A DNA stretch of 64,000 nucleotides from Elephas maximus indicus (GCF_024166365.1 NC_064825.1:106592480-106656479), one strand, 5' to 3'; shown: positions 36,411-47,529, counted from the stretch's first letter. The notes: a model not told the origin generated them from the sequence alone. Translations and numbers: made by a program.

Positions 36411-37130
36411 TCTTCGGGTGGTGCAGAGAAATTAGTCATTGAAAATCCTATGTGTTGTTGTTGTTGTTAGCAACCTTATGTACAACAGAATGAAACACTG
36501 CCTGGGCCTGCACAGTCCTGACAATCGTTGTTATACTTGACCACATCATTGCAGCCACTGTGTCAATCCATCTCCTTGAGGGTCTTCCTCTTTCCTCTGA
36601 CCCTGGGACTTTACCAAGAATGATGTCCTTCTCCAGGGACTGATCCCTGCTGACAACATGGCCAAAGTATGTAAGACACAGCCTCACCATGCTTGCATCT
36701 AAGGAGCATTCTGGTTGTACTTCTTCCAAGACGGATTTTTTCCTTCTTTTTCCAGTCCATGGTATATTCAATATTCTTCCCCGATACCACAATTCAAAGG
36801 CGTCAATTCTTCCTCAGTCTTCCTTTTTCATTGTCCTGCTTTTGCATGCATATGATGCAATTGAAAATACCATGGCTTGGGTCAGACACACTTTAGTCTT
36901 CAGGTGACTTCCTTGCTTTTCAACACTTTAAAGAGGCCCTTTGCAGCAGATTTGCCCAATGTATTGCATCTTTGATTTCTGACTGCTGCTTCTATGGGTG
37001 TTGATTGTGGATCCAAGTAAAAAGAAATCATTGATTACTTCAATTTTTTCTCCTATGTAGCACAGCTGTATTATGACCCACTTGGGGTCTCCATGAATGC
37101 TAGTCTACGCGACAGCAACTGCTTGGTCAT
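36411..37130 (+). repeat. AfroSINE remnant split by an RTE fragment
   Basis: Left part 36411-36453, right part 37051-37130. It corresponds to the unbroken 18822-18945 in copy 1. Confidence 0.75.
36454..37050 (-). mobile_element. RTE 3' fragment, minus strand, inserted in a SINE
   Basis: The 3' end lies at 36454 (gttgttgttgttgttagcaa); the fragment extends into the RT C-terminal region (GRPSRRWIDTVAA). A perfect 8-bp target-site duplication, tcctatgt, is at 36446-36453 and 37051-37058. It is absent from copy 1, so it is younger than the tandem duplication. Confidence 0.88.
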
Positions 37131-37146
37131 CAAAAACCTCTGTAAA

Positions 37147-37293
37147 TGGAGAAGTGGTTGTTCACTGGTGGAATGTTGGACTTTCATGTGACTGATCTGG
37201 TTTCAGTTCCTACCCGATGCACCTCATGCACAGCTACCAACCAACTGTCCCTCTGTAGAGGCCGTGACCGGACCTGGCGACAACAACAGTAAT
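37147..37293 (+). repeat. tRNA-Gly-headed SINE, 3'-truncated (paralogue of 18958-19284)
   Basis: Head gaagtggttgttcactggtg, diverged B box, then the caccaactgtccctcggtgg-type body and an acaacaac tail. Less well preserved than copy 1. Confidence 0.6.
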
Positions 37294-38330
37294 GACTGAT
37301 GATGTTGAAAAATTTTTCACTTGCTGTTGGTCATTTATAGAGCTTCTTGGAGAAATACTTGTTCAAATCCTTTGTTCTTTTTTCTTTTTTTTTAATTGGG
37401 CTGCTTGTCTGTTGTTGAGCTGTAATAGTCCTTTGTACATTCTGTACATTAGACTCTTGTCATATATATGATTTGCAAATACTTTTTTCCAATCTGTGGT
37501 GATTTATTAATTTTTTTACTGTCTTGATAGTGTCCCATCATGCAAAAAAGCTTTTAATTTGGATGGAGTTCAATTTACTGTTTTGTTTTTCTTTTATTGC
37601 TTGGTATTCTGGCTTTAAATCTAAGAAACTATTGACAAATCCAAGGTCATAAACATTTACCTACACGTTTTCTTTTAGGATTTTTACAGTTTGGGCTTTT
37701 ATATTTAGGCCTTTGGTACGTTTTGAGTTAAATGTGGCATATGATGTGAGGTAAAGGCACAATTTTATTCTTTTGTACTCAGGTGTCCACTTGTCTCAGC
37801 ATCGTTTCTTGAAGAGACTAATTTTTACCCATTAAACAGTTTTGGTGTCCTTGTCAAAGATCCATTGACTGTAGAAGTATGGATTTATTTCTAGAATCTA
37901 ATTCTAATCCATTAATCTATATGTCTATCCTATGGCAGGACCATAATATTTTGAGGACTGTATATGCATGGTGAGTTTTGAAGGATAGTTTTGCCTGATA
38001 CACTATTCTTGGTTACATTTTTTTTTGGTCAGCATTTTCAGTATGTCAACTCACTCTTTCCTGGCATTTATGCTTTCTGATGAGAACTTATCAGTTAATC
38101 TTATTGGGGATCTCTTGTTTGTGACAAGTCACTTCTCTCAATTCTTTCTTTCTTCTTTCAAGAGTCTTTCTTTGTCTTACAGCAGCATGATTACAATATG
38201 CCTTGGAGTGTATATCTTTTAGTTTACTCGGAGTTTCTAGAACGTGTATATTCATGTCTTTCATCAAAATTGTGACTTTTTGATCCATTACAATCATGAG
38301 TTGTATAATATCTCTTCAGACAACATCTGA
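37294..38330 (-). mobile_element. Old L1 fragments, minus strand
   Basis: 37294-37960 is similar to 46634-47270 (gagcttcttggagaaatact and following text). 37990-38330 resembles the ORF1/ORF2 junction seen in the large L1 near 10560-10880. The two parts are joined by a deletion. No open frame. Confidence 0.7.
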
Positions 38331-39121
38331 TCATCCATATGACCATGGTCCAACAAGGTTATAATAGAGTTCAGAACTCCTGACTGGAGAACAGGACGTA
38401 GAGGATATAACCAGATGTAGTGAATACAATAGCTTCCCGCATGCAACTCATGTGTTTCATGACTCTTCTTTACAAAGTGATTGCACTGTCAGGTGTATAA
38501 TTGTACAGTAGGTATATAACCTATAAAAAAAAAAGAAAAAAATTTTCTTTTTCCTATAATACAGATGTCTTAATAATCACAATAAACACCCATGTTACTG
38601 GCTTATATACTGTACTATATTTTATACAGTACTTTCTATTGTCCCAGGTTCAAATGTCTGACTTACATATAACCTGTAGTTACAAATCAATCCCCTTAAA
38701 GCCTATTATATTAAAAATGCTAGAAAAATACAATGGTTCATAATAAAAAAGGGTACTTCTTTGTGAGGCACATCAAAACATTATTATTATTATTACTGTA
38801 TTATTATGCTAAAGTAGTATCTATGGAAGTGTTTCTTTAATGTTTTTCTATATAGAAAGGTACACTATATACTATACACTATGTACTCTATACTAAGATG
38901 GAAATTTGACTGACGTTAGATATGAACCACATCTAACTGTTCCGACTTACAAATTCGATTTAAAGAGAGACTTAGCAAATGAACTTGTTCAAAATTCAGT
39001 GACTGAATGTATATAATATGGTGTGACTGCTTGTATATGATATGGCGTGGTGCAAAGTCCAAGTCACATGACATCCTATCGCACAGAATGTGTCCTGGAC
39101 ATTAGTAATGCATGACTGTAT
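38331..39121. mobile_element. Possible Tigger-like (TcMar) DNA transposon
   Basis: About 790 bp interrupts old L1 sequence that resumes at 39125. The right edge reads gcatgactgta, the kind of terminus I associate with Tigger/pogo elements, and it abuts TA. Internal text such as tgtcccaggttcaaatgtct is also reminiscent of that group. The family name is uncertain, the left terminus is unclear, and there is no transposase ORF. Confidence 0.4.
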
Positions 39122-39124
39122 TTC

Positions 39125-39395
39125 TTCTAATAATCTGTCTGCCGCTTTCTCTCTCTCTTTCCTTCTAGAAGTTCTATTTGCTTACGTTAGTACCTTTAGG
39201 CTTTGTTCATTTTATTTAATTATTATCTGCCTGTTAGACTAGATGATCTCAATTGACCTGTTTTCTTGTTCACTGATTCCTTCTCCTTTCTGCTCAAATC
39301 TGCTGTTGAAACCTTTTAGTTTTTATTCCAATTTTTGTACATTTATGCCTTTGAATTTTTTTTCATTGTTTCTTTATAATTTATATCTCTATACT
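39125..39395 (-). mobile_element. Old L1 fragment, minus strand (continuation)
   Basis: Text such as ctgctcaaatctgctgttga is characteristic of the L1 ORF1/5' region in reverse. It continues the L1 broken at 38330. Confidence 0.6.
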
Positions 39396-39613
39396 GATAT
39401 TTACTATTAGTGTGACATAATTTTCCAATTTACTCTGTGTGTTGATGTTTTCAATTTACAAAAAGATGGTTTCATTTTCTCTACCTTCAAGATTAGAGGG
39501 GAAATTTATGTCAAACTCTGGAGCTAGAAATATAGATTGACCTTATATAAATATGTATATTCAGTAATATCTCCTGAAAGTTAGTGATTATTTATATACT
39601 TTTTCATCTGTAG
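39396..39613. other. OR3 5' flank and splice acceptor
   Basis: Paralogous to 56200-56614. It contains the unoccupied site ctaccttcaagattagaggg (about 39480), where OR4's flank carries a SINE. The acceptor tttttcatctgtag ends at 39613. Confidence 0.7.
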
Positions 39614-39630
39614 GTTTCCTGAGTGATCTG

Positions 39631-40590
39631 ATGGACAAACACAATCTAACGGTGCTGAATGAGTTTATTCTAATGGGAATCACAGATCGCCCTGAGCTGC
39701 AGGCTCCGTTATTTGGATTCTTCCTCATTGTTTACATGGTCTCAGTGATGGGTAACCTGGGCTTGATCATCCTCAGCATGATAGACTCTAGGCTACATAC
39801 ACCTATGTCCTTTTTCCTCAGACATTTGGCTTTCACTGATCTTGGTTATTCAACAGCTGTTGGACCCAAAATGCTAACAAATTTTATTGTAGGTCATCAT
39901 ACAATTTCCTATAAATGGTGTGCTACACAGCTGGCTTTCTTTTGTATATTTATAGTTAGTGACATTTTCATTCTTTTAACAATGGTCCATGACCACTATG
40001 TGGCCATCTGTAACCCTCTGCTTTACACAGTCATCATGTCACCAAACGTATGCCAGGTACTGGTGGTCATACCTTATGTCTACAGTGTCCTTTTGTCTCT
40101 TCTGATGACCATAAAAATTTTTATTTCACCATCTTGTGGCTATAATGTCATCAGGCATTTCTACTGTGATAGTCTGCCCTTGATATCTTTGATCTGTTCA
40201 AACACATACGTTATTAAATTGATAATACTGGCTTTTTCAGGCTTCAATTTAGTTTTATCTCTTCTGATAATCCTTGTGTCTTACATGATGATCCTTGTGG
40301 CCATCCTCAAGATGAACTCTGCAGAGGGTAGGCTCAAGGCTTTCTCTACCTGTGGATCTCACTTGACAGTGGTAGTTGTATTCTGTGGAACTCTATTTTT
40401 TATGTATGTGCATCCCAAATCCAGCCATTCCTTTGATACGGATAAAATGGCCTCAGTATTTTACACCATGGTGATACCTATGCTAAACCCCACAATTTAC
40501 AGTTTGAGGAACAAAGAGGTAAAAAATACTGTCGGTAGAACCTGGAAAGTGTGTTCAAATATTCTACTTAAAATTAACTGCAGGGTATAG
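39631..40590 (+). CDS. OR8K3-like: Olfactory receptor OR3, OR8K type, intact frame
   Basis: 319 residues starting MDKHNLT (glycosylation site at 5-7), with seven hydrophobic segments, GN at 41-42, KAFSTCGSHL and PMLNPTIYSLRN. The start is the first ATG after the acceptor AG at 39612-39613. Three conserved motifs are altered: PMYFFL reads PMSFFL (58-63), MAYDRY reads MVHDHY (118-123) with His122 (CAC at 39994-39996) for the G-protein-contacting Arg, and NPLIY reads NPTIY. Two AATAAA signals follow at 40595 and 40608. Closest in the window is OR4, whose flanks are also paralogous. The open frame suggests a receptor, but several motif losses raise the chance of reduced function. Confidence 0.92.
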   Translation: MDKHNLTVLNEFILMGITDRPELQAPLFGFFLIVYMVSVMGNLGLIILSMIDSRLHTPMSFFLRHLAFTDLGYSTAVGPKMLTNFIVGHHTISYKWCATQLAFFCIFIVSDIFILLTMVHDHYVAICNPLLYTVIMSPNVCQVLVVIPYVYSVLLSLLMTIKIFISPSCGYNVIRHFYCDSLPLISLICSNTYVIKLIILAFSGFNLVLSLLIILVSYMMILVAILKMNSAEGRLKAFSTCGSHLTVVVVFCGTLFFMYVHPKSSHSFDTDKMASVFYTMVIPMLNPTIYSLRNKEVKNTVGRTWKVCSNILLKINCRV

Positions 40591-41410
40591 TAACAATAAA
40601 TTATACAATAAATTATATAATAGGCAATATATACTACATCAGACCTTCTTTTTGCCTTGTACTGTTTGTCTCCATGGCAAGTCAAAAATCAATTAGTGAT
40701 AAGTATAGAAATGATTTTTTTTCCATTTCTTTACAGCTAGATTTTATTACTTAGAGATATCTAACTCCTGCTTATACTTCAGATATCAACTTATATTTGG
40801 TGTTAAGTTTAGATTCCCTACATCCCCACACGCTTGTTCACATGATTCTTTCACTGAACATGTATCTTTAGGGCGCCAGGGACTCTATATATTCTATTCA
40901 CTATTTTAATCTGTTGTACTTAGCACAGTAAAAGGCCCCATCAGAAAAAGATGACTGGTGAATATTATGTTAATGGGCTCGTTATACTTAATAACGAAAT
41001 ATTTAAATTGAACATTTAATATCTCTGACTTCATAAGGCCAACATTCCTGTAGAAGAATGAAGAAAGTAGACATAATGAAGTAGTAAGTTTTATCATGTG
41101 ATAGAAGGTATTAAGTAATATGAAAATGAATTAGGACAATTAGGCAGCATGGGGATTAAAATTTAATGAAGGTTTTCAAGAAAACTCTATGAGGAGATGA
41201 CATTTAATGAAACACTTGAGAAGTTGAGTGATTTGAGCTATGTGGTTATCTATGGGAAGACTGTCCCAAGGCTTTTACGTTGAAAACTAGAAAACATCAT
41301 TAAATAAATTAAAGACCTAAATAAATGAATGATAAGCCATGTTTATGAGTCAGAAGATTCAATATTGTTAAACCCATAACCCATTGCTGTCAAGTCGATT
41401 TCAACTCATA
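40591..41410. other. OR3 3' flank
   Basis: Paralogous to 57595-58345. No gene. A 40-bp minus-strand SINE tail (41370-41409) is present here but absent from the OR4 copy (about 58340). Confidence 0.65.
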
Positions 41411-41995
41411 AGATGTCAAATTTCTCCAAGTGTATTTATAGATTCAATGCAATCACATGAAAATTCATCCGGCATTTTTTTTTTCATAAATTAACAAACT
41501 AAAATCCTTAACTGAGTGCAAAGAACCTAGAATAGCTGAATTAACTTTGAAAAAGGATACCTAAGTTAGAAGACAAACAATAACTGATTTCAAGACATTA
41601 TAATCTATCGTAGTGAAGACAGAGTGTTATTGGCATAAAAATTACCAAATAGGCCAATGAAACAGTATCGAAAGTCCAAATATAGACCCAAGGATAAGAG
41701 AACAGCAATCTTTTTACAAAGGTGCAAGATTATTCAGTGGTGAAAGGAGAGCCTTTCAACAAATGGTGGTAGAACAATTATATATTATATGCAAATTAAT
41801 AAACGTTGATCTATAACTCATGGGAGGGTCAGGAAAGAGGGATCTAATGGGGGCATTAGAAAACTTTTAGGGTAATAGGTTCATTATCTTTAATGCTGTA
41901 ATAGTTTCTCAAGTGCATGCACATGTTAAAACTTATCAAATGGTACACTTTAAATATGTGGAGTTTACAATTGTCCATTATAACTCAATAGTGTT
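41410..41995 (+). mobile_element. L1 3' portion, plus strand, internally deleted
   Basis: ORF2 C-terminal text (gtgttattggcataaaaatt) passes at about 41823 into the L1 3' UTR (atggtacactttaaatatgt). The OR4-side paralogue (58345-60490) has about 1.55 kb more at this point. Confidence 0.75.
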
Positions 41996-42202
41996 GATAG
42001 GAAGATTCCCATTTGTGCCAAGATATCAAACCCAACGATCAAAAGCAAGAGTAAAATGCAGAGGTAGAAATCAACTCACAGAAAACACATATATAAATTA
42101 TGAGCCATTCATTGTACAACACAAACAGGAAATGGCAAAGGCAATAGTATAATAGTTGAAAGCTATATTTCATACAATTAATGCCCAATAACAATGTCTG
42201 CT

Positions 42203-42340
42203 AACTGGCTGCTAACCAAAAGGTCGACAGTACGAATCTACCAGCTGCTTCTTGAAAGCCCTATGGGGCAGTTCTACTGTGTCCTACAGGGTCACTATGG
42301 GTTGAAAGCAACTCGAAGGCAACTTTTTTTTTTTTTTTTG
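42203..42340 (+). repeat. AfroSINE, head-truncated
   Basis: Begins at aactggctgctaaccaaaag and ends in a 17-bp T run. The paralogous site near 60680 is empty. Confidence 0.85.
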
Positions 42341-42482
42341 TACCAAGGATACAAGGATCCAGGAAACAGCATGCATTTAATGAAGAAAGTACATGCTTCC
42401 ACAACAAAATTGAGCTGCTTAGCAAAATTAATTGGACTATTATATTTCATCTTAAAAGAATTTTCACCACTTTGTATGTGTC

Positions 42483-42550
42483 TGTGTGTATATATATATA
42501 AAAAAAAACAAAAAAATTGTTTTTTTTTTTTATATATATATACACACACA
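42483..42550. repeat. Palindromic TG/TA/A-T microsatellite
   Basis: (TG)n(TA)n(A)n on the left mirrors (T)n(TA)n(CA)n on the right around a short caaaaaaattg centre, forming an almost perfect 68-bp inverted repeat that could extrude a hairpin. Confidence 0.85.
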
Positions 42551-43295
42551 TAAACTCAACACGTATTGTATAGACATTTTTTAACAGCAGTTGAAAGAGG
42601 CAATCGCAAGACTGTTCATTGCAGTGCCATTGAGAATAGCTGGGAGTTGGAGAAAAACATAATATACGCCATTAGGGCAATAGACATGTGAAATGCATTA
42701 GATGTAATATATCTTGCTATGTAGCAAGAAGCAGAGAAACGTGTGTGTGTACGATATGAACAGCAAAAGGAAGAGGCAATAGAATAATACTTGTGTCTGT
42801 CCTAAAGGTAAGATATCTTAACCCTGGGTGGGACAAACAGAAATGTAATTTAAAATAAAGGAAAAAAATGTGTCTAAAAGGAACTCACACACTGGTGAAT
42901 ACAAAATGTACGGATATACTAGACATTTTGTTAGAGGTTCATATGCTTCAGAGAATAGGAAGTCAACAAACTCCCCAGATTCAGAAGAATAGTAAGTGTC
43001 ATTATACAAATTTATACACCGAATTCATCTTATTGAAAGTCTGTGGATTCTCTAATGATTCACTGAGAAACTCATTTTATTTTGAAGGACTGCAATCATG
43101 AATCTCAAGATTTTACATACATCCCAATTCTCTGGTTTTAAGGACTCTTCCGCTGCATCAAAAACTAAAGAGAGGGAGATACCAATTACCATGACTCAGG
43201 CTCAGCATTATTTTACTTTGAAAGCAAGATTAAGGAATTTTAAGGTCTCATAATTTCTACCCAGAACAAAATGGAGATTTTCTTGTCCCTAAAAG

Positions 43296-43321
43296 AAAAA
43301 AAAAAAAAAAATTTTTTTTTT
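43296..43321. repeat. A16/T10 back-to-back homopolymers
   Basis: Sixteen A followed directly by ten T at the left edge of an RTE fragment. This may mark a retroposon junction. The 42950-43295 stretch is otherwise featureless. Confidence 0.8.
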
Positions 43322-43324
43322 CTA

Positions 43325-43840
43325 AGGTCTAGAAGTATTACATCAGGCAAATCTGCAAAAGATCTCTTTAAAATGTTGAAAAGCAAAGATTTCACTTTGA
43401 GTAAGGTGCACCTGACCCAAGCCATGCATGTGAAAGCTGGACACTTAGTAAAAAAGGCAAAAGAAGAATAGATGTCTTTGAATTATGGTGCTGTGAAGAA
43501 TATTGAATATATCACAGACTACTAGAAAAACAAACAAATCTGTCCTGGAAGAAGTACAGCCAGAGTGCTTCTTAGAAGCGAGGATGGTGAGACTTGTCTG
43601 ACATGCTTTGGACATGTTATCAGGAGGACCAGTCCCTGGCGAAAGACAACATGCTTTGTAACGTATAATGTCAGCGAAAAAGAGGAAGACCCTCAATGAG
43701 GTGGATTGACACAGTGGCTGCAACAATGGGCTCAAACATAGCAATGATTGTGAGAATGGGGCAAGGCAGGGCGGTGTTTCGTTCTGTTGTACACAGGGTC
43801 ACTATGAGTCAGAACCATCTAGACGGCACCTGAAAACAAA
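43325..43840 (+). mobile_element. RTE 3' fragment, plus strand
   Basis: Matches the last 500 bp of the RTE copies (gcaaaagatctctttaaaat to tcactatgagtcagaaccat), followed by an A-rich tail. Decayed. Confidence 0.82.
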
Positions 43841-44089
43841 AAGAAGGTCTAGGTAAGCTTGGCTTAAGCAGTATATCCTTGTCTCTGAAAGGTCACAGAC
43901 CTTTTTGCAGACATCTGGTTTGTCATAGGCCTTTCTGTTATGTCTGCTTCCCAAAGCGTTTTGTTCCACAAGCCACCTTCACAAAAAAAAAAAAAAAAAA
44001 AAAATTCAAATAAATCCAGGAAGGAAATAAAGTTCACCAAAAATTGTCCATATGTCTGGAAGAAAGCAAAGCAGAGTTTTACGTCATAA

Positions 44090-47000
44090 CATCAACCCTC
44101 CTTATTCTTCAACTGTCTTTCTGTCTCTACGGATTTGTCTGTTTTGGATATCTCATATAAATGGAATCATACAAGCATGTGGCCTTTTGTGGCTGACTTC
44201 TGTGATTTAGTATTATGTTTTCAAGATTCATCTTTGCCTTAGCATGTATCAGTGCTTCATTTTTTTATGGCCGAAAAATATTCCATTATATGTAGCACAA
44301 TTTGTTTATCTGTTCATTGACGGATGTTTGTGTTGTTTACATCTTTTGGCTGTTGTGAATACTGCTGCTATGAACATATGTGTACAAATTTCTTTTTATT
44401 TTATTTTATTGTGCTTTAAATGAAAGTATAAAGTGAAAATTAGTTTTTTACTAAAAAATTTATACACGAATTGTCTTGTGACACTCATTGCTGCCCTAAC
44501 AATGGGTCAACATCCTCCCGTTTTCCCCTTCCACTCTGGGCTCTCCATGTCCATTCGTCCAGTTTTCCTGTCCCTTCCAGTCTTCTCATCTTTGCTTTTG
44601 GGCAGGTGTTGCCCATTTGGTCTCCTATACTTGGTTGAAGTAAGACACATGTTCCTTATGTGTGTTATTGTTTGTTTTATAGGCCTATGTAATCTTTGGT
44701 TGAAAGGTGGACTTCCAGAGTGGCTTCAGTTAAGAGTTAAATGGGTGTCCGAGGGTCAGTTTCAGGGCATCCTCCAGTCTCTGGAACACCAGTAATTCTG
44801 GTCTTTTTTTGTGAATTTGAATTTTGTCCTACATTTTTCTCCCATTTTGTCTGGGATCCTCTGTTGTGATCCCTGTCAGAGCAGTTGGTGGTGGTAGCTG
44901 GACACCATATGGTTCTTAGGAATCTGGCTGGTAGAGGCTGTGGTTCATATGGTCCATTAGTCTTTTGGACTAATCTTTTCCTTGTGCCTTTGGTTTTCTT
45001 CATTCTCCTTTGCTCCGAACATGATGGGACAAATAGAAATGTCTTAGGCTGCTGCTCACTGCTTTTAAGACTCCATATGCCCCTCAACAAAGTAGAAATG
45101 TATGATATTTTCTTTATGAACTATGTTATGCCAGTTTACCTAGATGTCCCCCAAGACCATGCTTTCCAGCCCTCATCCCCAGTAACTCGGTCCCTCAAGG
45201 TGTTTGGATGTGTCTAGGAAGCTTCTATGACATTGCCTTGGTCAAGTTGTGCTCCCATCTCATATATTGTGTGTTGTCTTTCCCTTCACCAAACTTGTCT
45301 ATTATCCAGTTAGTGATTTCCCCTCCCCTCACTACCTTTCCCCTCTTTCATTAGCATCAAAGATTGTTACTTTCTGTGTGTAAACCTTTTCTTTGTTTTT
45401 TATAGCAGTGGTCTCATACAATATTTGTCCTTTTGTGATTGACTGACTTCACTCAGCATAATGGCCTCTGGATTCATCCATGTTGTGAGATGTTACTCAG
45501 ATTCATCTCATTGTTCTTTATCATCATGTAGTATTCCATTGTGTGTATGTACCATAATTTGTTTATCCATTCCTCTGTTGGTGGGCACTTAGGTTGTTTC
45601 CATCTTTTTGCTATTATTTTTTTGCTTAATGCTTCAATGAACATGGATGTGCAGATGTCAATTTGTGTTCTGGCTTTTATGCCTCTAGGATATATTCCTA
45701 GGAGTGGGATTACAGGATCATAGGGTATTCAATTTCTAAATTGTTAGGAAACATTATATCATTTTCCATAGTGGTTGCACCATTTTACGTTTCTACCAGC
45801 AGTGCCTAAGAGTTTCAATCTCCCTGCAACCTCTCCAACTTTTGTTATTTTCTGTTTTTTTTTTTTTTTTTCTTTTTTTAACTAGTGGCAGTAATGGAGT
45901 GAGCTGTTACCTCATGGTATTTTTGATTTGCATTCTCTAATGGCTAATGATTGGGAGCATTTCCTCCTGTGTCTGCTCATATTCTTTGCTCATTTTTTAA
46001 TTGGATTATTTTTATTTTTTGCTGTTGAGGTGTTGAAGTATTCTATAGATTTTAGAGATTAAACCCCTGTCGGACACGTTGTAGCCAATTTTTTTTTTTT
46101 CCTCCCAGTCTGCAGGTTCTCTTTTTAATCTTTTTGTGAAGCCTTTTTATGAGCATAAGTGCTTAATTTTTAGGAGCTCCCAGTTATCTAGTTTATCTTC
46201 TGGTGTTTGTGTCTGGTTCATTATGGTTTATATTCTCTTTATGCCATGTATTGGGCCCCTAGTGCTGTCTCTATTTTTTTCTTCCATGATCTTTATCATT
46301 TTAGGCTTTTGTGTATATGTATTTGATTGACATCTGTTTTCAAATGTATTGGGTATATATCTAGGAGCTGAATTGTTGGATCATGTTGTAATTCTATGTT
46401 TAACATATTGAAGAACTTTCAAAATTTTTTCCACTGAGGTGGTACCATTTTATATTCCCAACAGCATTCACAAAGTTTCCAATTTCTCCACATCCTGGGC
46501 AGCACTTGTTATTTTTCTTGTTGTTGCTTGTTTATTTTTGTTTGTTATACCATCGTGCTGGCTGTGAATTGACATCGCATTGTGGTTTTAATTTGCATGT
46601 CGCTTTATTTTTAATGAATAGATTATTTAATGACTAATGATGTTGAACATCTTTTCATTTGCTTTTTGGACACTTATGGAGCTTCTTGGAGAAATATTTA
46701 TTCAAATCCTTTTTTCATTTTTAATTGGATTGCTTGTCTTTTTGTTGTTAAGCTGTAAGAGCTCTTCGTATATTCTGGACATATGATTTGCAAATCTTTC
46801 CTTCCATTCCGTGGTTATCTGTTCATTGTCAGATAGTGTCCTGTCATGCACAAAAGCTTTTAATTTAGGTGAAGTTCAATTTACTGTTTTTTTTCTTTCG
46901 CTGCTTGGTATTTTGGTTTTGTAGTTAAGAAACCATTGCTAAATCCAAGGTCACAAACTTTTATCCATACATTTTCTTTTAAGAATTTTATGATTTGGGC

Positions 47001-47335
47001 TCTTATATTTAGGTCTTTGATTCATTTCAAGTTAAATTTGGTATATGATATAAGGTAAGGACAAGAATCCGTTATTTTGTGACCGGGTGTTCATTTGTCT
47101 CAGCACCATTTCTTGAAGAGAGTGTTTTTTACCCATTAAATAGCCTTGGCACCTTGTCAAAAATCCATTGACTGTAGAAGTGTGGGTTTATTTCTAGAAT
47201 GTAATTCTGATCTATTGATTTATATATCTATCCTATGAAAGGACCATAATGTTTTGAGGACTGTAGAAGTGTGGTAAGTTTTGAAATTGGGAAGTGTTAG
47301 TCGTTTTACTTTGTTTTTGCCATCGAATATATTAC
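44090..47335 (-). mobile_element. Old L1, minus strand, with a younger L1 nested inside
   Basis: The outer L1 occupies 44090-44390 and resumes at about 46326-47335: text breaks at gtgtacaaattt and continues at ttttcaaatgtattgggtat. 43860-44090 between the RTE and this L1 holds only an A21 run and unclassified DNA. Confidence 0.75.
44393..46325 (-). mobile_element. Younger 5'-truncated L1, minus strand
   Basis: It starts with a T/A-rich tail (tttttattttattttattgt) and contains the 3' UTR and the end of ORF2 (gtttccatctttttgctatt near 45600). It is similar to the 5.5-7.3 kb part of the large L1, and about 1.9 kb long. No intact ORF. Confidence 0.75.
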
Positions 47336-47529
47336 TTACTATTTTTCCCCTTTAACATATTGAGGCATTTCCCATCTATTTCTAGCTTATTGAGTTACAG
47401 ACATGTTCATTATTTGTATTTGAAGTCGTAGGATGTTTTTTAAACATTCAGGAGGAATGCAAATTATGAATATGTATGTAGTTGTTAAGGAGTCCTGTTA
47501 ACTCATAAAAAGGCCAACACGTTTTCTTT

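Larger units (their letters stand above)
20290..37290 (+). repeat. Tandem segmental duplication, copy 2 (contains OR2 and P3)
   Basis: Collinear with 2090-19290. The stretch 20290-22060 is non-coding duplicated DNA. It differs from copy 1 by about 130 extra bp at 21345-21470, which include a short (TTCC)n run. Confidence 0.9.
41996..42950. other. Duplicated non-coding flank, paralogous to about 60490-61690
   Basis: Contains an AfroSINE (42203-42340) and a palindromic microsatellite (42483-42550), both absent from the paralogue. No gene. Homology to the OR4 flank fades near 42950, just before the place where the paralogue has promoter block P5. Confidence 0.65.
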
